The position numbers and the translations under genes were made by a program. From NCBI GenBank assembly GCA_944393275.1, contig CALXZQ010000039.1:1-10395 (forward strand): DNA of 10,395 nucleotides. Reading direction: 5' to 3'. Positions 1-5,341 of this stretch are shown piece by piece (position 1 is the first letter of the stretch; each line of letters starts with the position of its first letter). The stretch comes from an uncultured Clostridia bacterium. GTDB lineage: Bacteria > Bacillota > Clostridia > TANB77 > CAG-508. The notes beneath the pieces were generated by a model. That model had not been told where the DNA came from. It did no database searches and saw only the letters and a list, made by a program, of their open reading frames with translations.

Positions 1-18
1 AACGCTATCGCTTTTTTT
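1..18 (+). terminator. Possible 3' arm of a terminator cut by the window edge
   Basis: The window opens with AACGCTATCGC followed directly by seven T. This is the form of the right arm and U-tract of an intrinsic terminator for a plus-strand transcript arriving from the left. The left arm (expected GCGATAGCGTT) would lie outside the window, so this is inference only. Confidence 0.35.
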
Positions 19-23
19 ATGCT

Positions 24-49
24 CACGCGCATAGCGCGTGGTTTTCTTT
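24..49 (+). terminator. GC-rich hairpin with T-rich tail
   Basis: CACGCGC (24-30) and GCGCGTG (34-40) form a perfect 7-bp stem with an ATA loop, followed by GTTTTCTTT. This fits a plus-strand intrinsic terminator. The minus direction lacks a T-tract. The all-GC/AC stem contrasts strongly with the AT-rich surroundings. Confidence 0.45.
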
Positions 50-71
50 GAGCGACGTAAAATCGTCGCTC
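50..71. repeat. Perfect 8-bp inverted repeat
   Basis: GAGCGACG (50-57) and CGTCGCTC (64-71) form a perfect 8-bp stem around a six-base TAAAAT loop. No T-tract follows on either strand, so it is not an obvious terminator by itself. It sits between two terminator-like hairpins, and its role is unknown. Confidence 0.6.
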
Positions 72-73
72 AT

Positions 74-112
74 CAATAAAAATCATCAGTAGATTACTGA
101 TGATTTTTATTG
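74..112. terminator. Bidirectional terminator at the end of the lexA unit
   Basis: An 18-bp perfect stem (74-91 with 95-112) closes on a three-base loop. The arms contain A5 and T5 runs, so a transcript from either direction would carry a hairpin with a U-rich 3' arm. The TAA stop of the upstream small gene (94-96, minus strand) lies in the loop and first stem base, so the last codons of that gene form one arm. Confidence 0.8.
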
Positions 113-273
113 GTCATATTTTCTAACCTATTCACTATTTCTTTTTGTTTATCCAATCCTACCCATGCAAAATATGATGATATAAACTCTCCATATCTTG
201 TAATATCTTCAATTGTTTCATCTATTCCTAAATCAAGCGATTTTAAATTTTTGTTGTCAGTATTTTTTATCAT
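94..273 (-). CDS. 59-aa protein of unknown function downstream of lexA
   Basis: I do not recognise this protein. The chosen start is the ATG at 273, because GAGGTG (286-281) lies 7 bases upstream of it. A further in-frame ATG at 288 overlaps that ribosome site and is unlikely. The product is small, soluble and acidic, with no membrane segment or signal peptide. After a polar N-terminus of about 17 residues it looks mostly helical, with an aromatic patch YFAWVG near residues 38-43 followed by a charged helix. It follows lexA on the same strand with a 47-base gap and ends inside a terminator, so it is probably cotranscribed with lexA and may be DNA-damage inducible. A TATAAT (308-303) in the gap lacks a good -35. 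Proper start, ribosome site and terminator support a real gene. Confidence 0.6.
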   Translation of the reverse strand: MIKNTDNKNLKSLDLGIDETIEDITRYGEFISSYFAWVGLDKQKEIVNRLENMTNKNHQ

Positions 274-320
274 ATAAAAGCACCTCATAATAATTATGTA
301 CTATTATATAAATAACTATA

Positions 321-968
321 CTATATCTTTCTAAACACTCCTCCAACTTTTCCTAAAATTTTGCAGTTTGGAACTATTATCGGATCCATTGTACTATTTT
401 CTGGTTGTAGTCGAATATGGTCCTTTTCTTTATAAAAAGTCTTTACTGTTGCTTCATCTCCAATAAGTGCTACAACAATTTCTCCATTATTGGCTGTATT
501 TTGTTTTTTTACTAAAATATAGTCTCCATCTAATATTCCAGCTTCAATCATACTTTCACCTCTTACTGTAAGCATAAAGCTTTCACAGTTACCTATGAAA
601 TCAATTGGAACAGGAAATGTGTCTGTTATATTTTCTACAGCAAGAATTGGTTCCCCTGCTGTTATTTTTCCAATAACAGGTACCTCTACTAATTCTTTTC
701 CATTATAAAAGTCTTTTGGTTCTTTTTTTTCTGTATGCCCCTCATTTTTTATTAATCTTAATGTCCTACCTTTTTGTGATTCTTTTCGGATATATCCTTT
801 TTTTTCTAATTTTGCTAAATAGCCATGAACAGTAGCTGTCGAACTTAGGCCAACTGCTTTTCCGATTTCTCTAACTGATGGTGGATACCCATATACGTTA
901 ATTTGCTTTTCTATAAAATTTAGTATTGACCTTTCTCTTTTATTTAAATCACTTTTGTCACTTTTCAA
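321..968 (-). CDS. lexA: LexA SOS repressor / self-cleaving protease
   Basis: LexA is a transcriptional repressor of DNA-damage genes. RecA-ssDNA filaments trigger its self-cleavage. The 215 residues match the usual length. An N-terminal winged helix-turn-helix (about 8-70, with GYPPSVREIGKAVGLSS near 27-43) binds DNA. The S24 peptidase half has the Ala104-Gly105 cleavage bond in ITAGEP, the nucleophile Ser139 in GESM, and the general base Lys176 in ATVK, so it should be cleavable. The start is TTG at 968. No in-frame ATG lies near it, the upstream GGGTG (980-976) is 7 bases away, and this start gives only a short leader before the conserved LNKRE region. A LexA-box-like palindrome overlaps the -35 element of its promoter, implying autorepression. 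The gene is divergent from serS. Confidence 0.96.
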   Translation of the reverse strand: MKSDKSDLNKRERSILNFIEKQINVYGYPPSVREIGKAVGLSSTATVHGYLAKLEKKGYIRKESQKGRTLRLIKNEGHTEKKEPKDFYNGKELVEVPVIGKITAGEPILAVENITDTFPVPIDFIGNCESFMLTVRGESMIEAGILDGDYILVKKQNTANNGEIVVALIGDEATVKTFYKEKDHIRLQPENSTMDPIIVPNCKILGKVGGVFRKI

Positions 969-998
969 AAAATCACACCCTTCTCCTATTTTTATAAT

Positions 999-1027
999 AT
1001 GGTATCATACAAACAAACGAATGTCAA
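999..1027 (-). promoter_or_regulatory. lexA promoter
   Basis: On the minus strand TTGACA (1027-1022) is separated by 17 bases from TACCAT (1004-999). This is a perfect -35 with a 4/6 -10. Transcription would start about 25 bases before the TTG codon. The -35 is overlapped by the proposed LexA box. Confidence 0.5.
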
Positions 1028-1038
1028 ACAAAATTTCG
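1025..1038 (-). promoter_or_regulatory. LexA operator (SOS box)
   Basis: The minus strand reads CGAAATTTTGTTTG, which is 9 of 10 fixed positions of the Gram-positive SOS box form CGAAC-N4-GTTTG. It overlaps the -35 of the lexA promoter by three bases, where bound LexA would block RNA polymerase. A weaker half-site (CAAACGAATGTC, 1014-1025) lies beside it. Autoregulation is inferred from position. Confidence 0.6.
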
Positions 1039-1059
1039 AATTTATTTTCTATTTTATCA

Positions 1060-1088
1060 TTGATTTTTTTAGAAAATTATGTTAATAT
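1060..1088 (+). promoter_or_regulatory. serS promoter
   Basis: TTGATT (1060-1065), a 17-base spacer and TAATAT (1083-1088) give a 4/6 plus 4/6 sigma-A type promoter. It would start RNA near 1095, just before stem I of the T-box leader, which is the expected arrangement. Confidence 0.45.
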
Positions 1089-1094
1089 TTATTC

Positions 1095-1312
1095 ATCTTA
1101 TATTTGCGTTAAAAAGAGATTAGTAATAAGATGTATTTATTTAGAGAAACTGTGGTTGGTGAAAACAGTTTAAATAATTTTATGAATCTACTCTTTAGCA
1201 TTTAGTCTAATAAACTAAACCCGTTGTACAGGTTATCGTACTATTTAAGTAATAAATTAAGGTGGTACCGCGAATATTCGCCCTTATGCTTTTATTAGCA
1301 TAAGGGCTTTTT
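1095..1312 (+). ncRNA. T-box riboswitch (tRNA-Ser), serS leader
   Basis: This leader senses uncharged tRNA and permits serS transcription when serine charging falls. Stem I is closed by AAAGAG (1113-1118) with CTCTTT (1191-1196) and has the AGTA motif (1122-1125), AGAG (1143-1146) and the apical GGTTGGTGAAAAC loop on an AACTGT/ACAGTT stem (1148-1170). The specifier-loop codon is UCU (1187-1189, Ser) followed by A1190. A small hairpin TTTAGT/ACTAAA (1201-1219) follows. The T-box proper, GGTGGTACCGCG (1261-1272), carries the UGGN bulge (1263-1266). The antiterminator pairs AAGG (1259-1262) with CCTT (1282-1285) and GCGA (1270-1273) with TCGC (1278-1281), excluding the terminator stem. The start is approximate. 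Confidence 0.93.
1280..1312 (+). terminator. T-box regulated intrinsic terminator
   Basis: GCCCTTATGCT (1280-1290) and AGCATAAGGGC (1297-1307) form a perfect 11-bp stem with a six-base loop, followed by TTTTTG. Its left arm overlaps the right arm of the antiterminator (1278-1285), so the two folds are mutually exclusive. Confidence 0.93.
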
Positions 1313-1339
1313 GTATCTACCAAAGAAAGGAAGGATTGT

Positions 1340-2626
1340 ATGATAGATATCAAATTTTTAAGAGAAAACCCTGATATTGTAAAAAAAAATATCAAAAAGA
1401 AATTCCAAGACCAAAAGCTAATATTAGTTGATGAAGTAATTAAATTAGATAAAGAAAGTAGAGAACTAACACAGCTATGTGATGACCTTCGTTCAAAAAG
1501 AAATTCTAAGAGTAAAGAAATTGGCGGATTAATGGCAAGAGGTCAAAAAGAAGAAGCAGAAAAAATAAAACAAGAAGTAAATGAGATAAACCAAAAGTTA
1601 GAAGCTAATGCTGGTCTAGAAGAAAAACTAAAGGATGAAATAAAATCTAGAATGATGAAGATTCCAAATATAATGGATGAATCAGTTCCTATTGGAAAAG
1701 ATGATAGTGAAAATGTAGAAAATGAAAGATTTGGAGATCCAGTAGTTCCAAATTATGAAATCCCTCATCATGCAGATATAATAGAAAGATTCTCTGGATT
1801 AGATAAAGAAAGTTCAGCAAGAACTTCTGGTGCTGGATTCTACTATCTTATTGGAGATGTAGCTAGATTACATTCTGCTATGCTTACTTATGCTAGGGAT
1901 TTTATGATTAACAAAGGTTTTACTTACTGCATACCTCCTTTTATGATAAGATCAGATGTTGTTAATGGTGTTATGAGTTTTGAAGAATTAGAAGCTATGA
2001 TGTATAAGATTGAGGGAGAAGATTTATATCTAATCGGTACTAGTGAACATTCTATGATTGGTAAATTTAAAGGGCAAATTGTAAAAGAATCTGAATTACC
2101 AATTTGTCTTACTTCTTATTCTCCTTGCTTTAGAAAAGAGGTTGGTTCTCATGGATTAGAGGAAAGAGGGCTATATAGAGTTCATCAATTTGAAAAAGAA
2201 GAAATGATTGTTCTATGCAAGGACGAAGATGCTATGGATTGGTATAATAAAATGTGGAGTTATACAGTGGAGTTTTTCAGAAGCTTAGATGTCCCTGTAA
2301 GGACTTTGGAATGTTGCAGCGGAGATTTAGCTGACTTAAAAGTAAAATCTTGTGATGTTGAAGCTTGGAGTCCTCGCCAACAAAAATATTTTGAAGTAGG
2401 AAGTTGTTCAACTTTAGGAAATGCTCAAGCCAGAAGATTAAGTATAAGAGCCAAAGGTGAAAAAGGAAACTATTTAGTTTCAACTTTAAATAATACTGTA
2501 GTCGCTAGCCCTCGTGGATTAATAGCTGTTCTTGAGAACAATTATCAAGAAGATGGTAGCGTTCTTATTCCAGAAGTTTTAAGACCTTATATGGGCGGAA
2601 TTGAAAAATTAGTTCCTAAAAATTAA
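1340..2626 (+). CDS. serS: Serine--tRNA ligase
   Basis: Seryl-tRNA synthetase is a cytoplasmic class II enzyme that charges tRNA-Ser (and tRNA-Sec where present) with serine. The 428 residues fit the family. The N-terminal MIDIKFLRENPDIV and a charged coiled-coil arm (about 28-105) hold the tRNA long variable arm. The catalytic core shows the serine-binding TSE (234-236), motif 2 with FRKEVGSHGLEERGLYR (264-280) and HQFEKEEM (282-289), and motif 3 with its arginine at 392 in VVASPRGLIAVLE. This motif 3, LNNTV..SPR instead of the common LNGS..A.GR, is a clostridial-type variant I recall from related sequences. AAGGAAGGA (about 1327-1335) is the ribosome site. Expression is controlled by the T-box leader with a UCU specifier. 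engB follows after 18 bases, presumably in the same transcript. Confidence 0.96.
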   Translation: MIDIKFLRENPDIVKKNIKKKFQDQKLILVDEVIKLDKESRELTQLCDDLRSKRNSKSKEIGGLMARGQKEEAEKIKQEVNEINQKLEANAGLEEKLKDEIKSRMMKIPNIMDESVPIGKDDSENVENERFGDPVVPNYEIPHHADIIERFSGLDKESSARTSGAGFYYLIGDVARLHSAMLTYARDFMINKGFTYCIPPFMIRSDVVNGVMSFEELEAMMYKIEGEDLYLIGTSEHSMIGKFKGQIVKESELPICLTSYSPCFRKEVGSHGLEERGLYRVHQFEKEEMIVLCKDEDAMDWYNKMWSYTVEFFRSLDVPVRTLECCSGDLADLKVKSCDVEAWSPRQQKYFEVGSCSTLGNAQARRLSIRAKGEKGNYLVSTLNNTVVASPRGLIAVLENNYQEDGSVLIPEVLRPYMGGIEKLVPKN

Positions 2627-2644
2627 TGTTATTGGAGGAATAAA

Positions 2645-3229
2645 ATGTTAATTAAAAATCCAAAATTTCAAATATCAGCAGTAGGACCTAAGCAATATCC
2701 AACAAATAATCTTCCAGAAATTGTACTTGTAGGAAAATCAAATGTTGGAAAATCTTCTTTTATTAATACAATGATAAACAGAAAGAAATTGGCTAGAACT
2801 AGTAGTGAACCTGGTAAAACAAGACATATAAATTTTTATAACATGGACAATCTCTTCTATTTTGTAGATTTACCAGGTTATGGTTATAGTAAGATGTCCA
2901 AGGCAGAACAAGATAAAGTTGGAAAATTTATAGAAGAATATCTATTTACTAGAAAGGAGATTTCTCTTATAATATTCCTTGTAGATATTAGGCATACTCC
3001 TACAGCTAATGATAAACTTATGTACAATTATATTATAAATAGTGGATTACCTTTTATTATTATTGCAAATAAATCTGATAAAATCGCTATAACTAAAGTA
3101 AATGATTCTATGTCTGATATAATAAAAGCTTTTTCTCTAGAATCTAATGCTACTTTACTTCCTTTTTCTTCTGAAAGAAAGATATATACAGAAGCTGTTT
3201 GGGAAGAACTTGAAAAATATTTAAAATAA
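2645..3229 (+). CDS. engB: Ribosome biogenesis GTP-binding protein EngB/YsxC
   Basis: This is a small TRAFAC-class GTPase needed for late assembly of the 50S ribosomal subunit. The 194 residues are one G domain: G1/P-loop GKSNVGKS (30-37), G2 threonine 59 in EPGKTRHINFY, G3 DLPG (75-78) within the family signature DLPGYGYSK, G4 NKSD (142-145) and G5 around FSSE (174-177). The GKTxxINFY and PGYGYSK combination separates it from Era and EngA. GGAGG (2634-2638) lies 6 bases before the ATG. It follows serS by 18 bases with no terminator between, so its level may also follow the serine T-box. Its stop codon starts a bidirectional terminator. G4 is NKSD rather than the common TKxD, a mild variation. 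Confidence 0.96.
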   Translation: MLIKNPKFQISAVGPKQYPTNNLPEIVLVGKSNVGKSSFINTMINRKKLARTSSEPGKTRHINFYNMDNLFYFVDLPGYGYSKMSKAEQDKVGKFIEEYLFTRKEISLIIFLVDIRHTPTANDKLMYNYIINSGLPFIIIANKSDKIAITKVNDSMSDIIKAFSLESNATLLPFSSERKIYTEAVWEELEKYLK

Positions 3230-3268
3230 CAAATAAAGCATTGGTATAATACCAATGCTTTATTTGTT
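3228..3268. terminator. Bidirectional terminator between engB and the DUF951 gene
   Basis: A 19-bp perfect stem (3228-3246 with 3250-3268) surrounds a TAA loop. The left arm starts in the engB stop codon, and the right arm contains the stop codon (3262-3260) of the convergent minus-strand gene. The ends are A/T-rich, so it can act in both directions. Confidence 0.85.
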
Positions 3269-3466
3269 ATGTATTTTTTTTATTTCTTCTTCATTTAATT
3301 TTTTAGTTATAATTTTTAATGCTTTTGGTCTTTCTAAAGTAATTTCGTGATTACATTCCAAGCATTTCAGCTTAAAATCCACTCCAATTCTAGTTATTTT
3401 CCATAACTTACTGCCACAAGGATGTTGTTTTTTTGTTCTAACTATATCTCCTATATTATACTCCAT
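3260..3466 (-). CDS. DUF951 family protein (YyzM-like)
   Basis: This small conserved Firmicute protein has no established function. The 68-residue product begins MEYNIGDIVRTKKQHPCGS and has the family pattern GD.V..KK.HPCG...W.I.R.G.D.K.KC..C. Cysteines fall at 17, 35 and 38, the last two in a CxxC that might bind metal or nucleic acid in a small beta-barrel (inference). The ATG at 3466 is chosen because AGAGGTG (3480-3474) is 7 bases upstream and homology begins there. A longer in-frame extension to 3514 lies inside the sortase gene and has no support. Only one base separates it from the sortase stop, and its ribosome site sits in the last sortase codons, so translation is probably coupled. 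Confidence 0.88.
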   Translation of the reverse strand: MEYNIGDIVRTKKQHPCGSKLWKITRIGVDFKLKCLECNHEITLERPKALKIITKKLNEEEIKKIHNK

Positions 3467-3467
3467 A

Positions 3468-4262
3468 TTATAACACCTCTGTTGCTTTAATAACATACCT
3501 TTGTTTACTATCATCTGTACAAGTAATTAAAGTTACTTCTTTCTTTCCGTTTGTATGTTGACTTGTACAACTTACATCCTCTGGATCTACAACATATTTA
3601 TCATATACTACATATTTTAATGTTATACCAGTTGCATCTGTTAATTCTATTATATCACCATTTACTAAGTCTGGAACTTTACTAAAGAATCTAGCATTTC
3701 TATAGTTATGTCCTACTATACAGAAGTTTCCTACTTTATTTGCATCAAATATTCCTTCATCTAAATCTGCTCCATGGAATCTACAAGGTGATATTTTTAA
3801 TAATTCATCTAATGCTTTTTCTTCAGCTTTAATTGGATCTGATCCATATGATGATGCAGGTTCTAATACTGCCAGTACTGAGTATTGTAGATTTATTTTT
3901 GGGATATTTATACTTGCAACTTCAGTATATTTAGTTCCTGCTTTTGTCACTTTTTCTTCATAAGTAATAGCAGTATTCTCTGGTTCTTCCTCTTCTTCTA
4001 TATCTTCATTATTTAAAATGACTACTAATGAATCGTCTTTTATTGTTTTATCATCTTGCTCTATTTTTTCAATAGATGTATTTGCTAATATTTCTTGAGC
4101 GTAATCTTCTCCTTTTGCTTTATCATATTCTGCATATATGTAATAAGAGAATAATATGCACACTAAAAAAACAGAAATGAAAAATTCAATTCTATAAAAT
4201 TTTTTCTTTTTCTTTAATTCTGGTGTTACATATAATCGTTCTGTAATTAGAATTTGATTCAT
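3468..4262 (-). CDS. Sortase (cysteine transpeptidase)
   Basis: Sortases anchor surface proteins with LPXTG-like signals to peptidoglycan or link pilins. The 264-residue protein has a short positively charged cytoplasmic N-terminus, one uncleaved membrane segment (about 25-43), an extracellular linker with an acidic run near 88-96, and a C-terminal sortase barrel from about 115. The catalytic triad is visible: His185 in VGHNYR, Cys248 in TLITCT and Arg255 in SKQRYVI. TLITCT suggests a class D-like or related clostridial subclass; class B cannot be excluded without a tree. AAGGAG (4274-4269) lies 6 bases before the ATG, and an extended -10 promoter precedes it. No LPXTG substrate is encoded in the window, so it may act as a housekeeping sortase on proteins made elsewhere. 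Confidence 0.93.
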   Translation of the reverse strand: MNQILITERLYVTPELKKKKKFYRIEFFISVFLVCILFSYYIYAEYDKAKGEDYAQEILANTSIEKIEQDDKTIKDDSLVVILNNEDIEEEEEPENTAITYEEKVTKAGTKYTEVASINIPKINLQYSVLAVLEPASSYGSDPIKAEEKALDELLKISPCRFHGADLDEGIFDANKVGNFCIVGHNYRNARFFSKVPDLVNGDIIELTDATGITLKYVVYDKYVVDPEDVSCTSQHTNGKKEVTLITCTDDSKQRYVIKATEVL

Positions 4263-4300
4263 TATTATCTCCTTTTTTATAATACATCATACCTACATTA

Positions 4301-4329
4301 ATTATATCACTTTTTTGAGGATTTGAAAA
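4301..4329 (-). promoter_or_regulatory. Sortase/DUF951 promoter (extended -10)
   Basis: The minus strand reads TTTTCA (4329-4324), 17 bases, then a perfect TATAAT (4306-4301) preceded by TG plus one base (4309-4307). This is an extended -10. It lies between rsmA and the sortase gene, giving the pair its own transcript. Confidence 0.7.
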
Positions 4330-4353
4330 TAGCTTTTTGTCAAAATATATTCT

Positions 4354-5211
4354 TTATTTTATATTCATTCTATCTAAAATATTTTTAAAATCTTCTATTT
4401 TTAGTTCTTCTCCTCTCACTCTTTCATCTATTCCTAACTGATTTAATATTTCTTTTATTTTGTTTTTTTCTAATAATCCTGAATTTGATATTGCATTTAT
4501 TAAAGTTTTTCGTCTTTGCATGAATGCTAGTTTTATTAATTTAAATAATTTTTCTTCATTTTCTGTTTCTATTACAGGTTTTTTCCTAATATTTAATTTT
4601 ATAACTGTAGACTCTACATCCGGCTCTGGTATAAATGAGCTATTAGGCACATTCCTTATTTTCTGTGCTTCTGAATAATAATATACAGAATAGGTTATTG
4701 CCCCAGCATTTTTCTCTCCTGGGAGTGCAGTTATTCTATCTGCAACTTCTTTTTGAACCATTACTGTTATACTTTCTATTTCTAACTTTTCTTCTAATAA
4801 TTTCATGATTATTGGTGTAGTAATATAATATGGTAAATTTGCAACTATTTTTACATTTTGTATTTTTAATCTTTCTTTATTCTTTCTTATTAATTCATGT
4901 AAATCTATTTTTAGAACATCATCATTAATAACTTCAAAATTATCATATAAGCTAAATCTATCATTTAGTATTGAAATCATCCTATTATCTAGTTCAATAC
5001 ATATTACTCTTCCAGCTTTTTCTAATAAGTATTTAGTAAGAGTTCCAAGACCTGGTCCTATTTCTATTACTAAATCTGTATTATTAATATTAGCTTCTTT
5101 TATTGTATCTAATATCACATTTTCATCTATTAAAAAATTCTGTCCTAGATTTTTTTTAGCAGTAATATTATATTTTTTCATTAAAAACTTCGTTTCTGTA
5201 TATAAGTCCAT
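4354..5211 (-). CDS. rsmA: 16S rRNA dimethyladenosine transferase RsmA/KsgA
   Basis: RsmA dimethylates two adjacent adenines in the helix 45 loop of 16S rRNA, using S-adenosylmethionine, as a late check on 30S maturation. The 285 residues match the family length. Visible are the N-terminal KNLGQNFL (20-27), the SAM-binding loop EIGPGLGTLT (50-59), the acidic CIELD (71-75) that contacts the ribose, and the catalytic NLPYYI (125-130). The small C-terminal helical domain includes AFMQRRKTL (229-237). The ATG at 5211 has AAGGT 9-10 bases upstream. The gene has its own promoter and is divergent from the PBP gene. No terminator is seen after it, so some read-through into the sortase gene is possible. 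Loss of this enzyme gives kasugamycin resistance in known species. Confidence 0.96.
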   Translation of the reverse strand: MDLYTETKFLMKKYNITAKKNLGQNFLIDENVILDTIKEANINNTDLVIEIGPGLGTLTKYLLEKAGRVICIELDNRMISILNDRFSLYDNFEVINDDVLKIDLHELIRKNKERLKIQNVKIVANLPYYITTPIIMKLLEEKLEIESITVMVQKEVADRITALPGEKNAGAITYSVYYYSEAQKIRNVPNSSFIPEPDVESTVIKLNIRKKPVIETENEEKLFKLIKLAFMQRRKTLINAISNSGLLEKNKIKEILNQLGIDERVRGEELKIEDFKNILDRMNIK

Positions 5212-5233
5212 ATCTCATCTACCTTTCGGATAT

Positions 5234-5263
5234 ATTATAATATATTTATGAATGTATTGTAAA
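5234..5263 (-). promoter_or_regulatory. rsmA promoter
   Basis: On the minus strand TTTACA (5263-5258), an 18-base spacer and TATAAT (5239-5234) give a 5/6 plus 6/6 sigma-A type promoter shortly upstream of the rsmA ribosome site. Confidence 0.65.
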
Positions 5264-5278
5264 TACTATTAAATTTTA

Positions 5279-5307
5279 TTGATTTTTAATAATTTTTAAT
5301 ATAAAAT
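5279..5307 (+). promoter_or_regulatory. Promoter of the PBP gene
   Basis: TTGATT (5279-5284), 17 bases, then TAAAAT (5302-5307) is a 4/6 plus 5/6 sigma-A type match about 35 bases before the PBP start. A later CATAAAATAC (5313-5322) loosely recalls a sporulation sigma-E -10, but there is too little to call it. Confidence 0.5.
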
Positions 5308-5341
5308 GTTGTCATAAAATACAAAAGAGTGGTGATAAAAT

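Noticed and set aside
955..1173. 72-codon plus-strand open frame across the lexA/serS gap
   Set aside because: It overlaps the lexA start, both promoters and stem I of the T-box. No ribosome site and low-complexity AT-rich translation.
1207..1395. 62-codon minus-strand open frame over the T-box and serS start
   Set aside because: It is the reverse strand of the riboswitch and serS, with no independent signals.
2277..2483. 68-codon minus-strand open frame in serS
   Set aside because: Antisense shadow of the conserved catalytic region, with no ribosome site.
3028..3255. 75-codon minus-strand open frame over the engB end
   Set aside because: It crosses the bidirectional terminator and is antisense to engB.
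4460..4678. 72-codon plus-strand open frame in rsmA
   Set aside because: Antisense to a conserved gene, with no start signals.
5283..5301. Repeated TTTTTAATA (5283-5291 and 5293-5301) upstream of the PBP gene
   Set aside because: Short AT-rich direct repeat expected by chance in such DNA. It falls inside the proposed promoter spacer.
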